The translations under genes and the position numbers were made by a program. A stretch of DNA of 56,051 bases from Bacillota bacterium (GTDB lineage Bacteria; Bacillota; Dehalobacteriia; UBA4068): positions 1 to 56,051 of the forward strand of contig JAILCQ010000040.1 of assembly GCA_024679955.1 (NCBI GenBank), given 5' to 3'. Positions 45,014-54,505 of the stretch are shown one piece after another (within the stretch, counting starts at the first letter, position 1; each line of letters opens with the position of its first letter). The notes under the pieces are model-generated. The model did not search any database and was not told the DNA's origin. It saw only the letters and a list, made by a program, of their open reading frames with translations.

Positions 45014-45406
45014 ATGTTCAGCATCGATTATCGCAGCGACAAACCACTATATCAACAATTGGTGGACAATATAGAACGCCTGACTTTATGCGGCGTTTTG
45101 GCCCCGGAAAGCCGCCTGCCCTCGGTACGGGCTTTGGCTGGCGAGCTTTCCATCAATCCCAACACCATACAAAAAGCCTATACCGAACTGGAATCCCGGG
45201 GCGTGATTTTCACCCTGCCGGGCAAAGGCGCGTTCATCTGCCAGGAATCCGGCAAATTGCTGCATAAAAAACGCCTGGAAGTGCTGGAACAGCTCTTCGA
45301 CACCACGGCGGAGGCCTGCCGCCTGCATATCCCCCAGGAAGACGTGATCGCCTGCTGTCATCGGGCTTATGAAGAAACCGCGGACAAAGGGGGCGAAAGG
45401 AAATGA
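45014..45406 (+). CDS. GntR-family regulator, YtrA subfamily
   Basis: A 130-residue regulator: an N-terminal GntR winged helix (DKPLYQQLVDNIERLTLCG, SRLPSVRALAGELSINPNTI, then QKAYTELESRGVI) with only a short helical tail. That form defines the YtrA subfamily, which usually represses its own ABC transporter operon. ATG 45014 has GGGGAGG 6 nt upstream. Its stop overlaps the next gene (ATGA). Confidence 0.95.
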   Translation: MFSIDYRSDKPLYQQLVDNIERLTLCGVLAPESRLPSVRALAGELSINPNTIQKAYTELESRGVIFTLPGKGAFICQESGKLLHKKRLEVLEQLFDTTAEACRLHIPQEDVIACCHRAYEETADKGGERK

Positions 45407-46302
45407 TTGAAACCAAAGACCTGTGCAAAAGCTTCGGCGATTTGAAGGCCTTGGATCATGTTTCGGTCAGCATACGCTCCGGCGGCGTGTTCGGCCTGGT
45501 GGGCAGCAACGGCGCGGGGAAAAGCACGTTTTTGCGCCTGCTCAGCGGCATTTACCGGCCGGATTCCGGCTCCGTGGAAATCGACGGCAAGCGGGTATAC
45601 GAAAACCAAGCCGTCAAAAGCCGTTTGGTTTTCATAGCCGACGACCCCTATTTCTTTCCCAACGCCACCCCCAGGGAAATGGAAGAATACTACCGGGGCG
45701 TTTATGCCGCTTTCGATGGGCAGCGCTTCCGCAAGTTTTTAACAGCCCTGGACCTGGACGCCGGCCGCAAAATCTCCGCCTTTTCCAAAGGGATGAAAAA
45801 GCAACTGGCCGTACTGCTGGCCCTTTGCACCAACGTCCCCTATCTGTACGGAGATGAGACCATGGACGGCCTGGATCCGGTGATGCGCCGGGCCGTCAAG
45901 AGCCTGTTTGCCGAAGAGGTGGCCGCCCGGGGCCTGACCGCGGTGCTTTCCTCCCACAATTTGCGGGAGCTGGAGGACATTTGCGACCATATCGGTCTTT
46001 TGCATCGGGGCGGGCTGCTGCTGGCACAGGAATTGGACGAGCTGAAAAGCGGTCTTCATAAAGTGCAGGCGGTTTTCCCCTATACGGTGTATCCCAAGGC
46101 TTTCGAGGGGATGCAGCTGACCAGCTTCAAACAAAGCGGCCGCATGTATACCATGATTTTCCGGGGGGACGGGGAAGAGATCCGCCGCCGTCTGGAAGAA
46201 AAAGAGCCGGTATACATGGAAATGCTGCCGGTCAGCCTGGAAGAAGCCTTTATCTACGAAACGGAGGTGGCCGGTTATGATTTTCAAACCCTCTTCCTGT
46301 AA
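45403..46302 (+). CDS. ABC transporter ATP-binding protein
   Basis: A 299-residue ATPase with Walker A GSNGAGKST, signature FSKGMKKQL (the KGM form common in YtrB/BcrA-type exporters), Walker B YLYGDETMDGLD and H-loop SSHNLREL. Note that the Walker B Asp-Glu is followed by Thr, not Pro. The C-terminal 80 residues form an accessory domain. It pairs with the following membrane protein to export a peptide, lipid or drug. Confidence 0.93.
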   Translation: MIETKDLCKSFGDLKALDHVSVSIRSGGVFGLVGSNGAGKSTFLRLLSGIYRPDSGSVEIDGKRVYENQAVKSRLVFIADDPYFFPNATPREMEEYYRGVYAAFDGQRFRKFLTALDLDAGRKISAFSKGMKKQLAVLLALCTNVPYLYGDETMDGLDPVMRRAVKSLFAEEVAARGLTAVLSSHNLRELEDICDHIGLLHRGGLLLAQELDELKSGLHKVQAVFPYTVYPKAFEGMQLTSFKQSGRMYTMIFRGDGEEIRRRLEEKEPVYMEMLPVSLEEAFIYETEVAGYDFQTLFL

Positions 46303-48457
46303 TCCCCTGGGCCGGGCCGGGGGAAAACCCTGGGTCTTCGCCTGTTCCTTCGTGGCCTACTTTTTCGCCCTGCCGGTGTTTTGCGCCCTGCGTCTGCAGG
46401 AATACCTGCATTGGCAAAACGGGGCGGAAAGCGCTCTGGCAGGGCAAAAAATCGCCGGGGTTTTGCAGGAATTGTTCGGTTTGGCCAATGCGCCGGTTCT
46501 TATCGTCACCGCCGCCGGTTCTTTGATGGCGGCCTGGGTGTATTTCGCCTATCTCAACGATAAAAAACAGGTGGACTTTTATCATGCCCTGCCTATCTCC
46601 CGCCGCAAAATGTTTTTCCGCCGCAGCGCCGCCGCTTTGCTTTCCCTGTGGAGCGCCTATGGGCTGAATCTGCTCCTGGCGGCGGCGGTAGTCTATGCCA
46701 TGGGCATGGGCTCCCTGTGGCAATGGTCCGCCGTCTGGTCCGGTTTGGCCGGGCATTTGACCTTTTCCCTGGCCCTGTTCTTCACGGCGGTGCTGGCCAC
46801 GGAGCTGACGGGCATGCATATCCTCTCCGCGGCTTTGACTCTGTTCTTCCTGGGCGCCGGCCCCTCCGCCATTTGGAGCGTGCGCCAGCTGGCTTCCTGC
46901 TTTTATCCCAGCTATTATGCGGATTTTTACAATTGGCAAGCGCCCGCCTTATGGAGCAGCCCTTTGGCCCGCTATATCCTGGCCGCCGGGGAAAATCAGA
47001 TCCCGCCGGCGGACCGTCTGTGGATCGCCGGCGGCATAGCGCTGCTGGCCCTTGCGGCTTTGCTCCTGCATTTGCGCCGTCCTTCCGAGGCCGCCGGCCG
47101 CTCCATCGCCTTCCCGCTGGCGGAGCCTTTGCTGAAATATCCGGCGGCGCTGTGGACCGCCCTGATCCTGGCCATGCTGCTGCAGGAGATCGGCGGCCAG
47201 ACCCTGGCCGGTCTGCCCTATGGCTGGCTGCTGTTCGGCGCGCTGATCGGCGGCGTTTTGGCCTGCCAGGTGGCTGAGATCATCTTCCAGGGGGATTTCA
47301 AAGCCGGCAAAAGCCATCTGCGGGGCCTGGCCGTGTTCTGCCTGGCTCTGGTGGCGGTCATTTTGATGAATATATTCGATATTACCGGCTTCAACCGTTT
47401 CGTGCCTGCGCCGGAGCAAACGGCCCAGGTGCAGATCCGCTTTGACGGGGTCAACGACTATGTCTACGACGGCTATTATGTGACCAATATGTCCTATGAA
47501 TACAACACCGACGCCTCGGCGCAAAATATCCGCCGGGAATTCGCCCAGGGGACGCTGGACACGGAAGAAGGGATCGCCGCCGCCATCTCCATACAGAAAA
47601 AGCTGATCGACGCGGAGCAGGCCCAAAAGATCCGGGAAAGACAGGGGACGGCCGAAGACGCCGCGATAGAAGCAGAGCCCTATCACAGCTATACCGGCTG
47701 CTATTTGCTGTATACCTTAAAAGACGGCCGGCAAATCGCCCGCAAATGCGTCTACGCTCCCATACGCCTGACGGATATCGCCGAAGAATTGGACGTGATC
47801 TTCCGCAGCGACAGCTTCTTGGACGGGCAATATACGCTGTTCCAGCAAGCCCCCCAAAATCTGCGTCTGGACGACATCGCTTCTTTTGCCGATTACCGTT
47901 ACAACCAATGGAAAAACGATCCCTTGTTCCTCAAATGGCGGGGCAGGGACTTGGCCCCATTGCTGACGGCCTTTGAAGCGGATATAAAAAGCCTGACCCC
48001 GGATTATATGCGGCAAAACGCGCCAGTGGGCTCTCTGTCTTTTCGCTGCTATGTGCAGGGCATAGAAGACGGCGCCTCTTTGGAACAGCTGAACGGGCAA
48101 ACCTACGCCTATTATACCTATCCGCTGTATCCCTGTTTCAGCCAGACCCTGGCCGCTTTGGCGGATCTGGGCTATGAAGATATCATCTGGCAGGACCGGC
48201 CGGAAGACATTCGGCGCATCGTCCTCTATCAAACCCATGAAGACGGCCGGGAAACCGAAACGGTTTACGATACGTCTGAAGAAATAGAGCGTATCCTTGA
48301 CGCCAGCGTCATTTCCGATATGCTGCAATTCGATCCTTTCATCGAAGTGGATTACGACCGGTATTACACGGTAAAACACCTGGATCAGGATCGCTACGAT
48401 ACCACCCGCTACGGCAGGCTGGACCCACCGGACGCCGGCGGCAGCGGCAATCATTAA
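46277..48457 (+). CDS. ABC-2-like permease with large soluble C-terminal domain (DUF6449-like)
   Basis: A 726-residue protein. The first about 370 residues hold roughly eight to ten hydrophobic helices, with the cytoplasmic loop YLNDKKQVDFYHALPISRRK typical of this exporter family. The last about 340 residues are soluble and acidic (VQIRFDGVNDYVYDGYYVTN, YTLKDGRQIARKC), resembling the DUF6449 domain found on permeases of GntR-ABC operons. That name is from memory. It overlaps the ATPase gene by 26 bp. A weak hairpin with CTTTT (48510-48530) follows before the sigma gene. Confidence 0.82.
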   Translation: MIFKPSSCNPLGRAGGKPWVFACSFVAYFFALPVFCALRLQEYLHWQNGAESALAGQKIAGVLQELFGLANAPVLIVTAAGSLMAAWVYFAYLNDKKQVDFYHALPISRRKMFFRRSAAALLSLWSAYGLNLLLAAAVVYAMGMGSLWQWSAVWSGLAGHLTFSLALFFTAVLATELTGMHILSAALTLFFLGAGPSAIWSVRQLASCFYPSYYADFYNWQAPALWSSPLARYILAAGENQIPPADRLWIAGGIALLALAALLLHLRRPSEAAGRSIAFPLAEPLLKYPAALWTALILAMLLQEIGGQTLAGLPYGWLLFGALIGGVLACQVAEIIFQGDFKAGKSHLRGLAVFCLALVAVILMNIFDITGFNRFVPAPEQTAQVQIRFDGVNDYVYDGYYVTNMSYEYNTDASAQNIRREFAQGTLDTEEGIAAAISIQKKLIDAEQAQKIRERQGTAEDAAIEAEPYHSYTGCYLLYTLKDGRQIARKCVYAPIRLTDIAEELDVIFRSDSFLDGQYTLFQQAPQNLRLDDIASFADYRYNQWKNDPLFLKWRGRDLAPLLTAFEADIKSLTPDYMRQNAPVGSLSFRCYVQGIEDGASLEQLNGQTYAYYTYPLYPCFSQTLAALADLGYEDIIWQDRPEDIRRIVLYQTHEDGRETETVYDTSEEIERILDASVISDMLQFDPFIEVDYDRYYTVKHLDQDRYDTTRYGRLDPPDAGGSGNH

Positions 48458-48541
48458 GAAATATTTAAGAAAAACGTTACACTTGGGAACAAAGCGCAGT
48501 CTGTTTTTCCTCCTACTAACAGGAGCTTTTAAGGAGGCTCT

Positions 48542-49078
48542 ATGGACATTCAAAACAAAGAGCAATGCGAACGGTTTTTGGAGTATGTGATCGCCAACCG
48601 CAACCAATATTATCGCTTGGCTTATTCCTTTATGGGCAACGAGGCCGACAGCATGGACGCGGTATCCCAATTATCGGTGGTCATCATGGAAAAAAGCGCC
48701 GGCATCCGGGATGAAGCGGCTTTTCCCGCCTGGAGCAAACGGGTATTGATCAATATCTGCAAAACCAGGCTGAAAGAAAAGAAACGCCGGGAAATACCGA
48801 TGGAGGCCCCCCTGGAATGGGCCGCCGCCTCCGGCGGCGGCGTGAGCCAGGCGGAGCAGCTGGCCGTGCGGCAATGCATCGCCGCCCTGCCCACCCATTA
48901 TCGGGAACCGCTGCTGCTTCGGTATTACTTAAACTACGAATACGCGGAAATCGCCCAGGTGCTGCAGATCCCCGAAGGCACGGTCAAATCCCGCTTGCAT
49001 CGGGCCATCGGCGAATTGCGTTCGCAATTGCTGTCCGGCGAAGCAAAAAAAGATGAGGAAGCAATGAAAGGAGCGTAA
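48542..49078 (+). CDS. ECF-type RNA polymerase sigma factor
   Basis: A 178-residue sigma-70-family factor. Region 2 (YYRLAYSFMGNEADSMDAVSQL, AFPAWSKRVLINIC) and region 4 (LPTHYREPLLLRYYLNYEYA, EIAQVLQIPEGTVKSRLHRA) are joined by a short linker, without region 3. AAGGAGG lies close before ATG 48542. The gene ends 5 nt before the alpha-2-macroglobulin-like gene, whose cytoplasmic head is the obvious candidate for an anti-sigma domain. The leader contains GGGAAC (48485-48490), which might be part of an ECF-type -35, but I could not match a -10. Confidence 0.94.
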   Translation: MDIQNKEQCERFLEYVIANRNQYYRLAYSFMGNEADSMDAVSQLSVVIMEKSAGIRDEAAFPAWSKRVLINICKTRLKEKKRREIPMEAPLEWAAASGGGVSQAEQLAVRQCIAALPTHYREPLLLRYYLNYEYAEIAQVLQIPEGTVKSRLHRAIGELRSQLLSGEAKKDEEAMKGA

Positions 49079-49083
49079 GCTCT

Positions 49084-52000
49084 ATGGAAGCACAACGTCT
49101 GGAACATGTGCTGAACGAGTATTTCCGGCAAACCGGGGAGGATGTGGCCCAACAAACCGCGCCTTCCTGGTTTGAACATGTTTTGCGCAAATCCGCCTAT
49201 CTGGCGGAAAAAGGAGAAAAACCGGACTGGGACGCAGGGCGTTGGGCGGAACTCACCGATATGCGGGGCCTGGCGGATCCGGAAGAACAGCCGGCAGCGG
49301 CGGACGGCGTCCCGCCGGCGGAAACCGGCCCCGAGCCGGAACCCATGCCATCGCCCAATCCCGTGATCAAAAGCAAAGGCCGCCCCGGCAGGCGGCCGCC
49401 TAAATTCCGCCGGGCCTGGATGGGCTCTCTGGCGGCGGCGCTGGTGCTGTTCATCGGCTTCTTCAGCGCGCTGCATCTTCTTCCGGAACAGGAAGAAGAA
49501 CTGCCCCGCAGCTTTGGCGGGGCCATAGACGTCGTCGCCCAAAGCGACGCCGCCGGCGCGGTGACCAGCTTTGTGATCACCTCCGGGCAGCCTTTAAGCG
49601 AAGAACTGGTGCGGCAGGCTTTGACCATCTCCCCGGCCACCGAATACCGGGTAGCTCTGGAAGACGGCGGCAACGAAGCGGTGATCACGCCCACCGGTCC
49701 CCTGCAGGCGGGCAGCGTCTACAGCGTCAGCTTCGACCCGGAACAGTATCTGGCCGATCTGCCGCCCCGGGCCTCGCATACCTGGGCCTTTCAAACGGAA
49801 AGTCCCTTTGCCGTAAAAACAGTGCATCCCCAGGATCTAAGCACCTGGGTGGACGTAGCCACCGGCATAACCATCGCCTTCAATCAGACAGTCGACCCTT
49901 CCGCGGCCAAAGCCGTCTCCCTTTCCCCGGAGACCCCCGGCCAATGGCAGACGGAAGGCAACCGGCTGCTGTTCATCCCCAGCCAACCCCTGGCCGGCGA
50001 AACCGTATATGAAATCACCCTGGACGCTTCCGTCAGCGCCGCCGCCGGCGGCGCTTTGGGCGAAGAAAAAGTATACCGCTTCCAAACCGCCCCGATCGAT
50101 GAGGCGGAAGAAGAGACGGACGTATCCTGGCAGGCGGAAAACGACGAAAGCAATTTTTCGCCGGAAACCGTTCCCGGCCTGAGCCTGTACGCCTGGGGAG
50201 AAGCATTGGAAAAAGGCCCGGCGGCAGCGGAAGCCGTGCTGTACGCCTATAAAGATACGGAACAGTACGCGGCGGCTTTGCAAGAGCGCTACGGCGAATA
50301 TTTCTGGGCGCAAAACTTCGGCGAACAAAAATTGCCCACCGCCGCTTTGAAAAAATACGGCAGCTTTACCCTGCAGCCCGCCCCCGCCCCCGACGCCGGA
50401 TACAGCGGCCGCTACCGGCTGACCTTCCCCCAGGCCCTGCCGGAAGGCAGCTATCTGGCGGAACTGACCTGGTACGGCCAAACCCGGCAAGTCCTGTTCA
50501 CCGTATCGCCTCTGGCCGTATACATCGCCCAGGGTGAAAGCGACGCGCTGCTGTGGCTGCATGAAGGGAAGGAAGCAGCCCAGGCCAATATCCGCATCTA
50601 CGACGGCAAAGAAAACGCCACTGCCGGCCCCCAGGGCGTGGCCAGCCTGGCCCTGCCGGAAGGCGACCGGGAAGGCCGCACCGTATACCTGATCGACAGC
50701 GGCGAACATTCCCTGGCGGCGGCAGCCATGAACAGGGAGGCATTGTACCGCCTGTATGAAGCCAAGGAAGACGGTTTCCGTTTTGACTACTGGCATTACC
50801 TGTACGCCGACCGCACCCTGTACAAGCCCGGCGATACGGTATACCTGTTCGGCGTGGCCCAGGCCAAACAAGGGGCTTCGGCCATAGACCGGGTGGAGCT
50901 TCGTTTGACCGGCGGCAATTTGCCGGCGCAGGGCGACGCCCTGACCTGGGAGCTGCCGGTGGAAGACGGCGTCTACAGCGGGGAGATTTCCTTGCCCCAA
51001 TTGCAGGAAGGCTACTACACCCTGGAAGCCGTTTGCGACGGCGGTATGCTGGACAGCGTCTTTTTCCAGGTAGCCGACTATGACCTGCCCTCCTTCAAGA
51101 TACAAGTGACCTGCGACCGCCAGGCGGCGATGATCGGCGACCGGGTAAACTGGACCATGGAAGCCGCCTATTTTGACGGCACCCCCGCCGCCAACGTTTC
51201 CCTTAGCTACAGCTTTTGGGATCAACCGGAGGCGCAGGCCGTCACCGACAGCAACGGCCGGGCCACTGTGGAGACCGTTCTGGAAGGCGATGTGCTGGGC
51301 TGGGATTATATCCTCTATCCGGCGGGACTGTTCGTCCGCGCCACCCTGCCGGAAGGCGGCGAGGTCTACGCCGACGGCTATTGCGACGTATTCCTCAACC
51401 GGGAGGAGGCCAAAGGGGAATTGACGGCCGAAGGCGACGCCTACCGGCTGACCCTGGAAGGCTACAGCGTGGATCTCACGGATATACAGCCCTACGAAGG
51501 GGACGAAGAGCTGAAGGAACAAGCCTTTACCCGGCTTTCCCAGCCGCTGAACCTGCACGCCGAGTTGATCCATTGCGGCTTCCGCCAGGAAAAGGAAAGC
51601 AAATACAACGCCTATACCCAGCAGTTGGAAGAATCAATCCGCTATGTCAGCTATGAAGAAACGGAAGATCAGTTCGATCTCACCTTGAACGATTCCCGGG
51701 AAACTTCTTTCCGCGGGACCCTGGCCCATCCCCAGGACGCCTACCGCCTGGAACTGACGGGGCAGGACGCCGCCGGCCGGGAATTGAAACGGCTCTTTTA
51801 TCTGTGGCGGCAGGACGAATACCGATCCTACTGGCTGCAAAGCCGGGATGAAGAGGCGGACAGCCTGTACCGGCAGGGCGAGACCCTTGACCTGTATGCC
51901 GGCGACGGCCGGGAAGCGATGCAGCAGCCCGCCGGCGGAGAATGGCTGTTTTTCGCCTGCCAAAAGGATATCATCGATTATCAAGTCAAAGAAGAGAACC

Positions 52001-54273
52001 TCTACCAACGGGAATTCACCACCGCCGACGCGCCCAACCTGCATATCGGCGCGGTGGCCTATTGCGACGGCGTTTATCACGATATATCGCCCTATCAGGC
52101 CTGCCAGGATCCGGAGGATTACCGGGGCCATATCGAGATCACCGCCGGTCAAACCGCCTACCGGCCGGGGGATACGGTAAAGCTGGACCTGCGCTTTACC
52201 GATCAAACGGGCCGGCCCGTTTCCGGCAAGATCGCCGTCAGCGTGGTGGACGAAAGCCTGCTTTCCATAGCGGGGACTCCTGACGATATCGTATCCTCCC
52301 TCCTGGACGACTATTATCCCTACCCTTATCAAAGCTTTTTGTGGAACGCCGCCCGGGAAAGCAGCATGGACAGCGCCGAAGCCATGGCGGGCGGCATGGG
52401 CGCCGGGGAAAATATACGGGAGGATTTCTCCGATATGGCCTGCTTTGCCGTGGTGGAAGCCGACGGCCAGGGCCGGGCTGTCCTGGAATTCACCCTGCCG
52501 GACGACGTGACCGGCTGGCGCATCACCGCCCAGGGCTATGGGCCGGGGCCGGTTTGCGCCTGTGAGGAGATCACCGTCCGGGCCAGCCTGCCCTTGTTTG
52601 TGGAAGCCCGGCTGGGCGATACCTACCGCCTGGGCGACCGGTTGGATCTGGGCCTGCGGGCCGCCGCCGGGGAAACCGCCGAAGGGCAACTGGTATCCTA
52701 CCGGATCACCCTGCCCCAGTTGGATTTCAGCGCCACGGCGGAAGGAGAGCCCGGCGCTTGGACGGAGATCGCCTTACCGCCGCTCAGCAAAGCCGGCCAG
52801 TATACCCTGGAGGTAACGGCGGAATACAACGGCGCGCAGGATCGCATCCGCCGCATTTTCCGGGCGGTAGAGACCCTGTCCGGCTATGAAAAGATCGAAC
52901 AATATGCCTTGGATCAGGATTTCACCCTGCCCCAGCGGCAAAGCGATATCCTGCGGCTGTACTTCTATCCCACCGGCCGCCGGCAAATCATCGACGGCCT
53001 GATGGAGCTGTCGCAGCAAAGCGGCGCGCGGCTGGAACAGATTCTGTCGGCGCAAATGGCCCGGCAGGCGCTGAATGAATTCTTCCCGGAACAGGCAGGC
53101 GGCGCGGAAGCAACACCTGACGGCCTTTCCCTGCTCTCCAACTATCAGCAGCAGGACGGCGGCATATCCTCTTTCACCTACGGCCAAAGCGACCTGCTGG
53201 TTTCCGTTTTGGCGGCGGCCGCGGCCAAAGATCGCTTTGACCAGCGGGCCCTGGCCGCTTATTTCCAGAGCTTTGCCGAAGGCGTCTGGGATCAGGAGAC
53301 CGCCCTGGCCTATTGGGGCCTGGCCGCTTTGGGAGAACCGGTCCTCAATACCATGCTGGCCAAGGCCGAAGCCGCCGGAGAGGATATGGACGCCGTCAGC
53401 CAAATCTATTTGGCTTTGGCGCTGACCTGGTTCGGCAACGGTTCCGCCGCCCAGCCTTTGGCGGCGGAAATACTCGCCCGCTACGGCAATGCCGATGGCG
53501 AACTGGCTTTCGCCGCCGGTCAATCCCTGGACGACGCCGCCTTGCTGGCGCTGCTGGCGGGCATATACGATCTGCCGGGCAGCGGGGCTTTGCTGGATCA
53601 TGTGGAAGAGAATCATCCCGAGGACGAATACTATCTGCTGCAGCGGCTGCTGATTTTACAATCCCGCCTGGGGCAAATGGAGGGGGACGCCTCCTTCACC
53701 TATACCCTGGAGGGAAAAGAGACCCAGGTGGACTTCAAAGACCGGGAAGCCTGGGGCCTGACCCTGGATAAACAGCGGGCGGACCAGTGGCGGCTGGTCT
53801 CCTGCCAGGGAGATATCAGCGTGGCCGTGGTTTCCTGGGAGCCGGGCTATCCCCCGGAAAGCGGGGAAGACCCCTGGGGGCTGGAAATCAGCCGCAGCTA
53901 TAACCAAGGGGCGGAAGCGGTCTCCCAGGCCCAGCCGGTGACCGTGACCCTGAATTACCGCATTCCCGCAGCCGCGCCGGCAGGCAGCTATATCCTGGTG
54001 GATTATTTGCCGGCGGGACTGGATTTCCTGAAACAGATCTTCGATGAAGAGCAACCAGAGGACGGCGGGCAACGCTTTTGGCATTGCGGCAAGGAAGGCC
54101 AGGTTTTGACCTTCGTCGCCTACAAAGAAGCCGGCAAGGAACTTTCCGGCCGGATATCCTATGTGGCCAGGGCGCAAAGCGGCGGCAGCTTTACCGCCGA
54201 AGCCCCCTATCTGCGCCATTGTCTGGCCGCCTCCCGGGGCAGCGGCCAAGAGCAGACATTGACCGTCCGTTGA
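49084..54273 (+). CDS. Membrane-anchored alpha-2-macroglobulin-like protein with possible anti-sigma head
   Basis: A 1729-residue protein. Residues 1-110 are soluble and acidic, with no signal peptide. 111-133 form one membrane helix preceded by RRPPKFRR (inside-positive). SbsA/Ig-like domains follow (LTISPATEYRV and a second copy near 250-340), then MG domains (YADRTLYKPGDTVYLFGVA is the MG2-type motif). The region GHIEITAGQTAYRPGDTVKL, an A2M domain (FAVVEADGQGRAVLEFTLPDDVTGWRITAQG) and an all-helical TED-like domain come next. At the thioester position the sequence reads SGARLEQ with Arg1316 where Cys stands in CxEQ proteins, so no thioester forms. Bacterial A2Ms are thought to trap external proteases. 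The N-terminal cytoplasmic part beside a sigma gene suggests transmembrane signalling. Confidence 0.88.
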   Translation: MEAQRLEHVLNEYFRQTGEDVAQQTAPSWFEHVLRKSAYLAEKGEKPDWDAGRWAELTDMRGLADPEEQPAAADGVPPAETGPEPEPMPSPNPVIKSKGRPGRRPPKFRRAWMGSLAAALVLFIGFFSALHLLPEQEEELPRSFGGAIDVVAQSDAAGAVTSFVITSGQPLSEELVRQALTISPATEYRVALEDGGNEAVITPTGPLQAGSVYSVSFDPEQYLADLPPRASHTWAFQTESPFAVKTVHPQDLSTWVDVATGITIAFNQTVDPSAAKAVSLSPETPGQWQTEGNRLLFIPSQPLAGETVYEITLDASVSAAAGGALGEEKVYRFQTAPIDEAEEETDVSWQAENDESNFSPETVPGLSLYAWGEALEKGPAAAEAVLYAYKDTEQYAAALQERYGEYFWAQNFGEQKLPTAALKKYGSFTLQPAPAPDAGYSGRYRLTFPQALPEGSYLAELTWYGQTRQVLFTVSPLAVYIAQGESDALLWLHEGKEAAQANIRIYDGKENATAGPQGVASLALPEGDREGRTVYLIDSGEHSLAAAAMNREALYRLYEAKEDGFRFDYWHYLYADRTLYKPGDTVYLFGVAQAKQGASAIDRVELRLTGGNLPAQGDALTWELPVEDGVYSGEISLPQLQEGYYTLEAVCDGGMLDSVFFQVADYDLPSFKIQVTCDRQAAMIGDRVNWTMEAAYFDGTPAANVSLSYSFWDQPEAQAVTDSNGRATVETVLEGDVLGWDYILYPAGLFVRATLPEGGEVYADGYCDVFLNREEAKGELTAEGDAYRLTLEGYSVDLTDIQPYEGDEELKEQAFTRLSQPLNLHAELIHCGFRQEKESKYNAYTQQLEESIRYVSYEETEDQFDLTLNDSRETSFRGTLAHPQDAYRLELTGQDAAGRELKRLFYLWRQDEYRSYWLQSRDEEADSLYRQGETLDLYAGDGREAMQQPAGGEWLFFACQKDIIDYQVKEENLYQREFTTADAPNLHIGAVAYCDGVYHDISPYQACQDPEDYRGHIEITAGQTAYRPGDTVKLDLRFTDQTGRPVSGKIAVSVVDESLLSIAGTPDDIVSSLLDDYYPYPYQSFLWNAARESSMDSAEAMAGGMGAGENIREDFSDMACFAVVEADGQGRAVLEFTLPDDVTGWRITAQGYGPGPVCACEEITVRASLPLFVEARLGDTYRLGDRLDLGLRAAAGETAEGQLVSYRITLPQLDFSATAEGEPGAWTEIALPPLSKAGQYTLEVTAEYNGAQDRIRRIFRAVETLSGYEKIEQYALDQDFTLPQRQSDILRLYFYPTGRRQIIDGLMELSQQSGARLEQILSAQMARQALNEFFPEQAGGAEATPDGLSLLSNYQQQDGGISSFTYGQSDLLVSVLAAAAAKDRFDQRALAAYFQSFAEGVWDQETALAYWGLAALGEPVLNTMLAKAEAAGEDMDAVSQIYLALALTWFGNGSAAQPLAAEILARYGNADGELAFAAGQSLDDAALLALLAGIYDLPGSGALLDHVEENHPEDEYYLLQRLLILQSRLGQMEGDASFTYTLEGKETQVDFKDREAWGLTLDKQRADQWRLVSCQGDISVAVVSWEPGYPPESGEDPWGLEISRSYNQGAEAVSQAQPVTVTLNYRIPAAAPAGSYILVDYLPAGLDFLKQIFDEEQPEDGGQRFWHCGKEGQVLTFVAYKEAGKELSGRISYVARAQSGGSFTAEAPYLRHCLAASRGSGQEQTLTVR

Positions 54274-54329
54274 CCGCTGCGGTCATTGCCGCATGCAGCG
54301 GTAAAAACCGAATCGTTGGCAACTCTGCG

Positions 54330-54360
54330 GATCCGGCCGCCTGGCGGCCGGATCTTTATT
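54330..54360 (+). terminator. Terminator of the sigma-A2M operon
   Basis: GATCCGGCCGCC (54330-54341) and GGCGGCCGGATC (54343-54354) form a perfect 12-bp stem followed by TTTATTT. Confidence 0.85.
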
Positions 54361-54444
54361 TGTATCCACTCTTTTCCGGCATGCCTTAGGCGGGCAGCCA
54401 CAGAAAAAACGCGGACAAAGAAAAAGGGCGGCCCACGGTTTTTC

Positions 54445-54473
54445 TTGCATCCACATCTTACTAATGATATGAT
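54445..54473 (+). promoter_or_regulatory. guaA promoter
   Basis: TTGCAT (54445-54450), 17 bp ending in TGA, TATGAT (54468-54473). The TG makes an extended -10. The transcript would start about 25 nt before the ATG, too short for a purine riboswitch. Confidence 0.7.
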
Positions 54474-54505
54474 TAAAAAATAAAACAAAAAGGGATGATA
54501 CATAG

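Noticed and set aside
48480-48530. A clear ECF-type autoregulated promoter before the sigma gene
   Set aside because: GGGAAC is present but no matching -10 lies at 16-17 bp, so I mention it only in the gene entry.
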